The position numbers were made by a program, and so were the translations under genes. This document shows positions 1-9,570 of a stretch of 64,000 nucleotides of DNA, one piece after another; within the stretch, counting starts at the first letter, position 1; every line of letters starts with the position of its first letter. This stretch comes from Lycium barbarum. Taxonomy: Eukaryota > Streptophyta > Magnoliopsida > Solanales > Solanaceae. The notes beneath the pieces were generated by a model, which was not told the DNA's origin, did no database searches, and was given only the letters and a program-made list of their open reading frames with translations. The stretch is taken from the NCBI RefSeq assembly GCF_019175385.1, contig NC_083341.1:85276321-85340320 (forward strand), in the 5' to 3' direction.

Positions 1-1321
1 ACAACAACCACAACAACACCAACAACATCAACAATCGAATTAACACGCATTCTAGCAAGAATAGTATTCCTTTCTATATAGTGCGACAACTTCTAATCTA
101 ACTTCGCATTTCCAATCCAATATCAATGTTTTCATATTCATTTACTAATCAAGATCATTCCAATACAATCCGGAAGCATTTCATATCATTCTACAAAATA
201 TTTACAAAATATACAAAAATTCCACCAAAACCATAATTCATCCGAAACTTCTAATCTTCGACATAAATATTCATAACACATTTTCATCTTCCAATTTCAT
301 TAACAATAATCATGATTCGCACCTTAACAATTTCATTTTCATCATTACATAAATCTACCAAAAATCACAAAACTTCCCATAACAACTTAACAGCCAATCT
401 TTCATGCCAATATGGACTTGCATCCCTCCAAATTCACCAACCAACATAATAGTTCACATTTAGAACTCCACTTCCATAATTACATAAAACTACATTAAAA
501 TCACATAATTTTCTATAATCATTTTCAACAATTTTCCATGCCAAATTGAACCATTTTCTTCCATTTCCATCACAAGGCTTCAACAACACAATTAACATAA
601 CAAATAAAAATTTTAATAATCCCTCTTCACCAACACTATTTTCGGCCACACATACACATACCCATAACACACAATTTTCACACTTTACATTCCTTTCCAC
701 ATTCTACAACACATATATATATTTCTTCCAAGACAAAAGGGGTGAAATCTTACCTTTTTCCTCCTAGCTTCTTCACTTGATCAAGGTATTAATTTGACGA
801 AATAAGCGGCCTATCTTCCGAAATAACTACACCACGTTGTAGAGGGTCCTCAAATTAGTAGAAATACCACAAGAAAAAAAAAATTTGGAAAAAAAATTCA
901 AGGGGTGAAATTTGTGGGTCTTGGCCGAATGGCCTTTAATTTTTGCTCTTCTTCTTTTATTTTTCTCCTTCTCTTATTTCTTGAATCTTATAAAGATAAT
1001 GATCCCCTCTTATTTAATTTATCACATGGAAAATGAATAAGTCCCATGGGCTTGGGCCATGTATGGCCGGCCACCCCTATACTCTTGGGCCTCTTTTTCT
1101 CTTATTATATTTTTGAGCCTAATTGGTTATGAATCTTGTTTCGTAATTCCTGAAACTAATTTCCAAAATTCCAATTTTGCCCCTAGCCTTCCTCAATATT
1201 TCCACATTAATATTTCATGAGCAACACACATATATTAATTAAAATCAACATATGACCTTATTTCTTACAAGTCAAGATTATTTCGAATTTTTCCGAATAT
1301 GCGAAAATACGGGGTATAACA
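1..1321 (-). mobile_element. Terminal part of family Y LTR (gypsy), cut by window edge
   Basis: This stretch ends ...GGGGTATAACA, the same terminus as the LTRs ending at 40621 and 59221, and it shares their AT-rich body, the tggccggcca palindrome (about 1063) and the final 'cttacaagtcaagat' block. On the minus strand it is the start (TGTTATACCCC) of a family Y LTR. It interrupts the 5' LTR of element B: bases from 1322 match the B 3' LTR from about 11079. The next five bases (TAGGT, 1322-1326) are the candidate target duplication, but the partner lies outside the window. It cannot be told whether this is a solo LTR or part of a longer element. The small open frames here (434-700, 546-767) look like chance. 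Confidence 0.85.
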
Positions 1322-1894
1322 TAGGTGATGACGTGTACCTGGTTCCGATTATGTTTGACTTATACTTGTTGATTTATCTACCTATCTTGCTTTATTGTCT
1401 TAATTAAGTTAGTTATACTTAGTCGGCCTATGATACCTACCAGTAATACGGTTTTGTACTGACTTGCACTTGCTGCATTCTTTTATAAGTGGAGAGTTCC
1501 AGGTTAGATCTTCTTCCGCCTCCCGTGATGATAGTCACTATTAGGACTGCTTTGAGTCAACAGGGTGAGCACGAGATGTCCGCTGCCTTAAAGACTCCTC
1601 CTTATTATGTCCTACTTTTCCATTCTAAGACATACACAGATTTGATGTATTATTATATTTCCAGACTTGTATATTTCGAATTCTAAATGCTCTTTGTATG
1701 GCTTACACCAAACCCTGGGTGTATTTCCTTATTCCGCACTTTTTCTATATTATTATCGTAAGACTTACGTTATTTATTCTCTTCCTCTTAATTGAGTTAT
1801 TTATTTATGCCTTTATTATCGTTGGGTTGAGGGTTCGCTTATCGAGGTGGGAAAGGTAAGTACTCGCATGGCTTAGCCAAATTGGGTCGTGACA
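1322..1894 (+). repeat. Element B 5' LTR, 3' part
   Basis: Ends GGGTCGTGACA at 1894, directly before the primer site. It matches 11079-11641 over its whole length, including 'gtcggcctatgatacctaccagta' near 1421 and 'gggttgagggttcgctta' near 1824. The upstream portion was displaced by the family Y insertion ending at 1321. The open frame at 1489-1686 is inside the LTR and is not a gene. Confidence 0.88.
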
Positions 1895-1897
1895 AGT

Positions 1898-1909
1898 TAT
1901 TATCAGAGC
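1898..1909 (+). other. Primer binding site of element B (decayed)
   Basis: Three bases after the LTR end comes TATTATCAGAGC, ten of twelve bases matching the plant initiator-Met tRNA primer site TGGTATCAGAGC. The two mismatches replace the GG. Confidence 0.75.
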
Positions 1910-2085
1910 CCTAGGTTACCCGGTCTATAATACAAAAGCGTGTCTAGTAGAATCTCGTGGATCGGTGCGATGAGCTTCATATTTTTTAGCGAGAGGCTAT
2001 AGGACATTAGGAAATCTCACTTTCTTTCATCCTTTCGTGCTACTTTATTTTAATTGGTGTCTGAATCTTATCTTTTCTCTTATAG

Positions 2086-3445
2086 ATGGTGAGGACTCGA
2101 ACAACTATAGCCCGAGGTCAGGTACTAGAGCTTGCAGATACGGCTGGCACCAGAGGGTGAACGACAGCTAGAGGACGCGGCAGAGCTAAAGGCCGTAGGG
2201 CTGCCCCAGCCAGAGGCAGGGCTTCTGCGGTAGGACAGCAGCGCGAGAGATCTCCGTCTCTAGAGCCTGAGGATCAGTAGGATCTAGACCAGGCCGCAAA
2301 GGACGCGGCCCCAGCACGAACATAGCCCGAGCTTATTTCTGATCCGGCTATGCATGATACTATGGCTAGGGTCTTACTTCTTCATCTATATGCCCAGCAG
2401 GCTGCCGCTAGTATCACAACTCCTGGCGGAGGTTCACAGACCAGAGTTGGAGCGCAGACCCCTGAGCAGAGACCTACTCGGGTAGCACAACCTGCTGCAG
2501 CTATAGCTCCCCGTATTGATGCGGTACCTACTCCTGGTGATGATCTTAGGCCCATGAAAGGCGTTGTTATGACCGTGTCTGACCAGGATCTTGTTGGGAG
2601 GTTTAGAAAGTTTGAACCGCCAAGGTTTTTGGGAACTTCTTCTGAGGATGCTTATGAGTTCATCTTGGATATGCATGAGTTGCTACATAGGATGGGGATC
2701 GTAGAGACCCATGGAGTTAACTATGTGTCCTACCAGTTTCGCGGCGACACGAAGACTTGGTGGAGGTATTCTGTGGCTTGCAGACCTGAGAGTTCTCCTC
2801 CCTTGACTTGGACTCAGTTCTATCAGGCCTTCCTTGAGAAGTATGTGCCCCAGTCTTTGAGAGAGTCGCGTAGGGAGGAGTTTCTACATCTACAGCAGAG
2901 GGGTATGACTGTGGGGGCCTATGTGACTCGTTATCTATATCTGGACCGTTATTCCACCCTCTTGATTCCTACTGAGTCTGACAGGATTAGGAGTTTTGTT
3001 AGTGGGTTGGTCGTTCCACTTTAGATTCCATTCCTTCAGATGGTGGCCATGGGGTCTTCCTTCCAATCCATCGTCGATCATGCTTCTTTGGTTGAGGTTC
3101 TAAGCCCCGTACATTTTGAGGTGGTGGTTACAAGAGACTGCGGCAGACTGGAGTTATGGTGGTTCTAGTTCGAGGGGCACTGGTCAGTCTTCTAGGCCGT
3201 ATCAGCCATATTCTGGCCACCCTGTGCACTCAGCTTAGCAGGCTACCTCCAGTGAGCCACCCAGATAGAGAGCTCTTGATAGTTCGTTTTCTCGAGCAGT
3301 AGACAGGGTTGTTTCATCTGAGTCCTCAGTTTCAGTTTATCAGCCTTCATCCCCTCTGATCTGTTTTTCATGTGGAGAGGTTGGGCATATTGCTTGGATT
3401 TGTTCCCAACCCAGACGGGATTATCATCCACTAAGGACTCCGACA
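2086..3445 (+). pseudogene. gag: gag of element B (capsid plus zinc knuckle), broken
   Basis: The start at 2086 (MVRTRTT) is followed by a stop at 2158-2160. The same frame then runs open from 2350 to 3024. Residues encoded around 2600-2960 (from 'RFRKFEPPRFLG' to 'YLDRYS') are a retrotransposon Gag capsid domain, with the usual tryptophan-rich 'TKTWWRYSV' and 'FYQAFLEKY' blocks. The TAG at 3022-3024 interrupts the capsid tail, which continues in frame ('QMVAMGSSFQSIVDHA'). A CCHC zinc knuckle (CX2CX4HX4C, 3362-3403) is in a different frame, so at least one frameshift lies between. Gag would form the virus-like particle and package the RNA. No intact product is possible. Confidence 0.88.
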
Positions 3446-4194
3446 TTGTCTAATGGTCGAGGTGGTGCTTCTCAGAGGGGCGGTGCTCAGTCAAGCTGCA
3501 GTGTTTCTCCGGGTTCTAGAGGTGGATCCCAAGTAGTTAGAGGTGGGTCCAAGAGTGGTGGGGCCCATTATTACTCATTTTCAAGGAGGCCCGAGGCCGA
3601 GGCCTCAGATGCTGTGATTTCAGGTACCATTTCTGTCTGTCATAGAGCAGCATGTGTGTTATTTAATCCTGGATCCACTTATTCATATGTGTTTGGATAT
3701 CATGCCGTTGATTGGTATTTTCCTTGTGATAGCATAGCTATACCTATTCATGTGTCTACTCCGATTGGAGATTCTATGGTTGTGGATCGAGTTTATCGAT
3801 CATGTTTGGTTATTTTTATGGGGTATGACACTTGGGTAGATTTGATGATTCTTGATATGGTGGATTTTGACATTATCTTGGGTATGTCCTGGTTTTTTTC
3901 TTATCACACGATCTTGGACTGTCACACCAAGACAGTCACCTTAGCCATGCCAGGCATTCCTAAGCTTGAGTGGAGGGGTACTCATAGTCCCGCTCCGAAA
4001 AAGATCATTTCCTTCCTTCAGGCGAAGAAGTTAGTCAATAAGGGGTGTTTATCTTATCTGGCTCATTTGCGAGACACGACTGTTGCATCTCCACCCCTTG
4101 AGTCCATTCCCATCGTGAGCGAGTTCCCAGAAGTATTCCCGTCTGATCTGTCGGGTATCCACCCGATCGTGACATTAATTTCTTCATTGACTTG
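3446..4194 (+). pseudogene. Protease region of element B, catalytic Asp lost
   Basis: The frame starting at 3446 carries a serine/glycine-rich linker and then a retropepsin-like domain. The block at about 3590-3700 (VISGTISV..., VLFNPGSTYSYV) matches gypsy aspartic protease, in which the sequence is normally DPGST or DSGAT. Here codon 3665-3667 is AAT, giving Asn in place of the catalytic Asp, a single G-to-A change. The domain continues through 'DFDIILGMSWF' (about 3865-3900). Near 4160 the frame leaves the family sequence: the RT N-terminal linker ('FPEVFPSDL', about 4125) is present but the next block ('[14 protein letters not shown]') is in another frame. Normally the protease would cut Gag-Pol inside the particle. 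This copy cannot. Confidence 0.85.
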
Positions 4195-5133
4195 GATCCG
4201 GGCACTCGCCCTATTTCTATTCCGCCATATCGGATGGCACCTACCGAGTTGAGAGAGCTTAAGGAGTAACTGCAGGATTTGTTGAGAAAGGGGTTCATTA
4301 GACCGAGTGTCTCCCATTAGGGTGCTCGTGTATTATTTATGAAGAAGAAAGATGGAACCATAAGGATATGCATTGATTACCGCCAGCTGAACAAGGTCAC
4401 TATTCGAAACAAGTGTCCTATGCCTCGTATTGATGACCTATTTGACCAGCTTCAGAGTGCTTCAGTATTTTTCAAGATTGACTTGCGTTCAGGCTACCAC
4501 CAGTTGAGGATCAGGGCTGAGGATATTCCGAAGACAGCCTTTCGGACGAGATATGGCCACTATGAGTTTCTAGTGATGTCTTTTGGGCTTACCAATGCCC
4601 CGGCTGCATTTATGACTTTGATGAATAGCATCTTTAGGCCATTCCTTTACTCTTTCGTGACTATATTTTTTGATGATATCTTGGTGCATGCTTCCCGTCA
4701 GTTGAAGATCCATGAGAAGAATTACCCTACCCATGATTTGGAGTTGTTGGCCGTGGTTTTCTCTTTGAAGATTTGGATGTATTACTTGTACGGTGTCCAT
4801 TGTGAGGTTTTCACTGTTCACCATAGTCTTCAGCATGTGTTTACCCTTAGAGATCTTAATTCCAGGCAGAGCCGATAAATGGAGGTCCTGAAGGACTATG
4901 ACATCTCTATTCTTTATCATCCTGGCAAAGCCAATATTGTGGCCAATGCCTTGAGTCGCCAGGCAATAAGTATGTGGAGTTTAGCTCGTTTGATTGTTTT
5001 TGAGCATCCGTTGGCCATGGATATTCAAACTCTGGCCAACAGTTTCATCCGTCTTGATATTTCAGCCTCAGGCAGGATCTTGGCTTGTGTAGAGGAGAGG
5101 TCATCTTTATTGGATCTGATCAGGACTCATTAG
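4195..5133 (+). pseudogene. pol: RT-RNase H of element B with in-frame internal deletion
   Basis: From 4195 the RT frame reads '[19 protein letters not shown]', with stops where Gln and Trp are usual. It then runs open from 4339 to 4875 ([38 protein letters not shown]). The catalytic pair is present (Asp-Asp at 4672-4677). Straight after it (about 4684-4692) the sequence jumps to '[29 protein letters not shown]', which is RNase H, normally about 200 residues further on. The RT thumb, connection and RNase H start are therefore deleted without loss of frame. A TAA at 4876-4878 replaces a usual Trp, and the frame resumes (4879-5133) with the RNase H end 'YDISILYHPGKANIVANALSR'. Confidence 0.88.
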
Positions 5134-6515
5134 TTTGAGGATGTTCAATTGAGTAAGATTCGAGATAGGATTTTGAGGGTTGAGGCCAAGGAGGCCATGA
5201 TTGATTCTGAGGAATTTTGAGGATTAAAGGACGTGTGTGCGTTCCTCGTGTTGGTGATTTGATTTAGTTGATCTTATCCGAGGCTCATAGCTCTCGATAA
5301 TCCATTCATCCGAGGGCGACTAAAATGTATCGTGATTTGAGGCAGCACTATTAGTGGCATCGGATGCAGAGGGATATAGTTGATTTCGTGGCTAGGTGTG
5401 GGAATTGTCAGCAAGTATGAGCACCAGCGGCCTGGCCGTGTACTCCAGAAGATGCCTATTCCCGAGTGGAAATGGGAGAGGATTGCCATGGATTTTGTTT
5501 TGGGTCTTCCGAAGACCCTGGGAAGTTTGATTCTAATTGGGTGATAGTCGATCGGTTGACTAAGTCCGCTCACTTTGTTCCGGTTTAGGTTTCTCATACC
5601 GCGGAGAAGTTAGCCAAGTTATACATTTGTGATATTATGTGGTTACATGGGGTTCCTATTTATGTCGCATTTGATTGGGGGTACTATCTTCACTTCCCGA
5701 TTTTGGAGGGCTTTTCATGAGGAGTTGGGTTCCCGGTTTGATCTCAGTCCAGCTTTTCAACCCCCAGACCGATGGCCAGTCCGACCAGACCATTCAGGTG
5801 TTCGAGAACAAGTTGGGAGCTTATGTTATTGATTTTGGCAGTAATTGGGACCAACACGTACCATTGGTAGAGTTTGCGTATAACAACAATTATCACTCGA
5901 GCATTGGCATGGCGTGGTAGGAGGTGTAGATCTCCGGTTGGCTGGTTTGATGGGTTCGAGGTTCGACCTTGGGGTACGGATCTGTTGAGAGAGTCCCTTG
6001 ATAGAGTGAGAGTTATTCAGGCCAAGCTTTAGGCAGCTCAGAGTCGACAAAAGATATATACAGACCGGAAGGTTCGAGATTTGGAGTTTGCGGTTGGTGA
6101 CCAGGTTCTATTGAAGGTTTCACCCATGAAGGGTGTTATGAGGTTTGGGAAGAGGGAAAAGTTGAGCCCCAGGTACATTGGTCCATTTGAGATTGTTGAC
6201 CGGTGGGAGATGTTGGTTATGAGTTAGCCTTACCGCTAGGCTTGGCGGGAGTTCATCCAGTTTTCCATATTTCTATGCTGAAGAAGTACCACACTGACGG
6301 TACTTACATTGTTCGTTGGGATTCAATATTACTTGATGAGAATTTGACCTATGTGGAAGAACCTATTGCGATCTTAAATAGGCAGGTTCAAAAGTTGAGG
6401 TCGAAGGAGATTGCTTCTGTGAAGGTGCAATGAAATCACCGTCCTCTTGAAGAAGCTACTTGGGAGACTGAGTCTGACATGCACAGCTAATATCCCCAGT
6501 TGTTCGCTGATTCAG
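5134..6515 (+). pseudogene. pol: Integrase and chromodomain-like tail of element B, broken
   Basis: An HHCC zinc-binding segment lies around 5280-5417 (His pair 'EAH...IHP', Cys pair 'CGNC') with two stops. The core follows: 'WERIAMDFVLGLPKT' (first Asp, about 5475), then frameshifted blocks 'FTSRFWRAFHEELGS' (about 5690-5735) and 'QTDGQSDQTIQV' (about 5765-5800). The catalytic Glu of the usual 'GQSER' appears as Asp. The GPY/F module (about 6150-6200, 'LSPRYIGPFEIVDR') is followed, after a frameshift, by 'HPVFHISMLKKY' and a chromodomain-like end (6330-6515) in which the conserved Trp after 'SVKVQ' is a TGA. In the family, integrase inserts the cDNA and the tail biases targeting. This copy is inactive. 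Confidence 0.87.
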
Positions 6516-6541
6516 GTACTTTCCCTCTCTTTTCCCTTCTT

Positions 6542-6577
6542 CGCTCGAGGACGAGCGATGGTTTAATTGGCATCTGA
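6542..6577 (+). other. Stem-loop plus atypical second-strand priming segment of B
   Basis: CGCTCG-AGGA-CGAGCG (6542-6557) forms a perfect 6-bp stem with a 4-base loop. It is followed by TTTAATTGG (6562-6570) and then the 3' LTR at 6578. The segment next to the LTR is not purine-rich. Element C has the same arrangement at 15176-15211 with compensatory arm changes, so it is likely functional rather than chance. Confidence 0.75.
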
Positions 6578-7388
6578 TGTAACGACCCGTCGTTATAGCC
6601 TTTCCAGTACTTTCACCCCTTTTCGAGCTTGGTTAGCTCACTTTTGACCTGAGGGGACCGTTGACACGCTTTCCGAGGTGTCTAGATTTTATTCGGGTGA
6701 CTTTTTGTGAAATTTTGGCTCAAAGCAAAAAAGAGTTGGCTCAAAGTTGACTTTTGGGTAAACGAACCTTTTTCGAAAATCTGCCAATTCGGAGAGGTCA
6801 AGATGGTTGCGTAGAACTTGGGTGCATATTTGGTTTGGTTCCTAATCCACTCGGATGCATTTTAGGACTTGGGTTGTGTTACACCTCGCACTTTCAGAGC
6901 TTGAGCACGCCACATATTTCACCTTATTAATGGAGTATCGGAGACATCTTGTGATGTTTTGAAATGTACAAGTTATGGGAAGTACGTAGCAATGAAGTAC
7001 AGGATGAATTACGATCTCGTAAGTCGGAACCGGGAACGACAACCTTGGAACTAAAGGACATGACCATTATCAAGTATAATTAATGATAAATATTATGTAT
7101 GGAGAGTTTCGGAAGATTCCGGGACCAAGCAAATCGAAGAAAATAAGTTTGTCGAAAATTTGGAAAATTTGGCAGAATTTTGGACAGAAAATTTAGGTCA
7201 ACTTTAGAGAAGTATATCTCCTAGTATACCAGGAGTTTTGAGGTGTTTCAAAAGCCTAAAATGAAGTTCGTTAAGTTTAGTTTCCAACGCAACAAACCAT
7301 TCATCAATACGACATCGGAGTAGGGAGTTATGGGCATTTCAAGATAAGCCTCTTAGCTGCCAAATGGCTTCCCCGCGGGCCCCACTTT

Positions 7389-7428
7389 GAAAGTCGGTGG
7401 AACCGACTTTCATAGGGTATAAATACCC
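7389..7428 (+). promoter_or_regulatory. LTR X1 core promoter with palindromes
   Basis: A perfect inverted repeat GAAAGTCGG / CCGACTTTC (7389-7397, 7403-7411, 5-base loop) sits seven bases before a TATA box TATAAATA (7418-7425). The TATA box is itself inside the palindrome GGGTAT-AA-ATACCC (7415-7428). Transcription would start about 30 bases downstream (inference). Confidence 0.65.
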
Positions 7429-8437
7429 TATTATTCCCCTTTTTTCATCATTTACACTTCTCTTAAGTTCTAGACACATCCATACACTTCTCTTAAACAC
7501 TTATAACCCCTTAAATCAAGAATTCAACAAGATTACACCAAACTAGTTCATGAAAAGTGATTGTTCTTGTTTCTACTTGATGTAGTGGTAATTTTGGTCT
7601 TGAAAATAGTTGGCGTGGCTAAAGTTCTTCAAGTATAAGGTATGTTCTTCATCCTATCTCTTATGTTGAGTCATTCGAAGGTTTAGCAAGTCTTAAAAGT
7701 GAAAATAGTTACAGAAGCATGGTCATAGAGTGTTGTGTTATAGTTGTTGAGTTTATGGACTATTTTGAGCATGTTGTGGCTGTGTTGTTGGTCTAATTTC
7801 CATGTATATGATGGTATCTAATGTTGTTGATGTGTTGATGAGATTATGCTCTTTGATTGGGAAAAAAGAAAGTATATATTGTTATTGTATGTTGATAAAC
7901 ATCGTGTGGGATGTTTTATGGAATATTTTGGTATTGATGATGATGTTGTTGGTGTTAGTGTTGTTGCTGTTGTGTTGGTTGTTGGTACTGTGATTTTAGG
8001 CTAGGAATATAAACAGGGGAGATGCTGCCCGAATTTCGGCAGATTTTAAGGGAATTTAATTTGAAGGCTTAAGACAAGCATATGACGATAAGCCTAACAA
8101 TAGTATGACTGGTTTTATATGTAGATTACGAGACCACGGATGATCTTATGTAGATTGCAAGACGGGAAGTAAGTTGGAAAGTCGAGAAATAAGCTTCCAG
8201 GTATGCTAAGGGTTTTCCTTCTTTTCTTGGCTTGATTCCATATATGGTAATAGCGTGATAAACCTTATGACTAGGGATTTGTCAAAGTAGAGCTTGTTAT
8301 ACTATTGCCTAGTTTCCGAGTGTTATGTTATTCTTTCTGAGGGGTCATATCGCTTCTCTATATCCTTGAGTTCATAAAGAGACAGAAGAGACATGTTATA
8401 GTACCTATACTTTCCAGCGCATACCTAATAGACATAC

Positions 8438-8541
8438 ATTTTATTTAGCCTTGCCACTTGGTCAGTAAGACAGATTTGTCTGGCCAATGGGTCAGTGAGA
8501 CATTTTATTTAGCCTGGCCACTTGGTCAGTGAGACATATGT
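8438..8541 (+). repeat. Two-copy 65-bp direct repeat in LTR X1
   Basis: The block beginning 'ttttatttagcc' and including 'ggccacttggtcagtgagaca' occurs at 8438 and again at 8503, a 65-bp period. A shorter related piece ('ggtcagtgagacat') lies between them. Confidence 0.7.
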
Positions 8542-9035
8542 TACCATGGCATTGCAGTTCATTTGAGACAGGTCAGGTGAGATATTCAGAGCATTCTTTG
8601 GCCTCTAGATTATTATATTTTCAGTTCAGTTTCAGTTATCCGTTGCCTTACATACTCGGTACATTGTTTCGTACTGACGTCCCTTTTGCTTGGGGGCGGA
8701 GCATTCATGCCCGCAAGTTCAGATAGTCGGACAGACGATCCAGCTCAGTAGGCCTTCCACTCAGCCGCAACGTGCGCTCCACTTCGTCCGGAGCTGCAGT
8801 CCCTTTGTGGTATGCTATTTGACATGTGTATATGGGTATAACGGGGCCATGTCCTGTCCCTTCTACAGCTCATGTTCCCTAGAGGTCTGTGGACAATTGT
8901 ACGTTGTTGGGGATATTATGTAGCCTTGTCGGCTCTCATTTTGTTGTACAACATACATGGCAACCTCGTCGGCTTGCCTAGTTGTGTATTTATATTTTCG
9001 GTTTGTGTGCCTAGTTCAGACGAGATTGTCAGTAT

Positions 9036-9036
9036 G

Positions 9037-9074
<38 letters not shown>
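9036..9074. repeat. (AT)n microsatellite
   Basis: Alternating AT/TA with one interruption, inside solo LTR X1. It creates a spurious Ile/Tyr open frame. Confidence 0.9.
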
Positions 9075-9423
9075 AATTACAGCCTCGCCGGCTTGTTGGT
9101 ATTGTTTGTGTGCAGGTAGGCCTCATTGGTTTAAGTTGGGGGTTACTCCCAGAGTTTCATAGTTAGAGTGGTTCGTTCGGGCCTAGATTGGCATCGAGTG
9201 CCGATCACGCCACTCCAGATTTGGGGCGTGACAGGTTGGGAAGTTGGATTTGAGGTATCGGGGGTTAACTCAGTCAACGAGACCTTCGTTGGGAATTTTG
9301 AGGCCACGAGTGCATTCAAAGCGTGTTTTTATGTGGCTCTGTGTATGTTTGTGAGCAGATGGCCTTAGGAGTTGGTCGGGATTTCGGTTGAGACTTGAAA
9401 AATATTTGGAATTCTGGTACCTA

Positions 9424-9570
9424 GTGTCCGTCTGGGCGGCACCAGTACCGTCCCAGTGGCACCGCCATAGCGGTGGGATGGCCTCTAGAGCGGCCCAGCT
9501 TCATTTTGTCCTAACCGTCCCGACGATCTGAGAGGACGTTATGGCGGTCCCGATGCCTCCGTATCGGTAT
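9424..9570 (+). repeat. CG-rich palindrome cluster in B LTR
   Basis: This GC-rich island in AT-rich DNA is built of imperfect inverted repeats, such as 'caccgccatagcggtg' near 9459-9475. It precedes an AT-rich TATA-like segment (about 9580-9605). Clusters at the same relative place occur in LTRs C (15719-15890) and D (45165-45375). Confidence 0.6.

Larger units (their letters stand above)
6877..9233 (+). mobile_element. Solo LTR X1 (gypsy) with GGTTG target duplication
   Basis: Starts TGTTACACCTC and ends GGGGCGTGACA. It is flanked by perfect 5-bp duplications GGTTG at 6872-6876 and 9234-9238. No internal region is present, so two LTRs recombined after insertion. It lies in the B 3' LTR. The family is shared with X2 (12195-14367, minus) and X3 (46802-49513, plus). 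For example, 'ggagctgcagtcc' and 'agaggtctgtggaca' recur. Confidence 0.92.

Noticed and set aside
2434..2676. Minus-strand open frames in element B (2434-2676, 4035-4298, 4570-4920, 5274-5597)
   Set aside because: They are antisense shadows of gag and pol with no independent motif.
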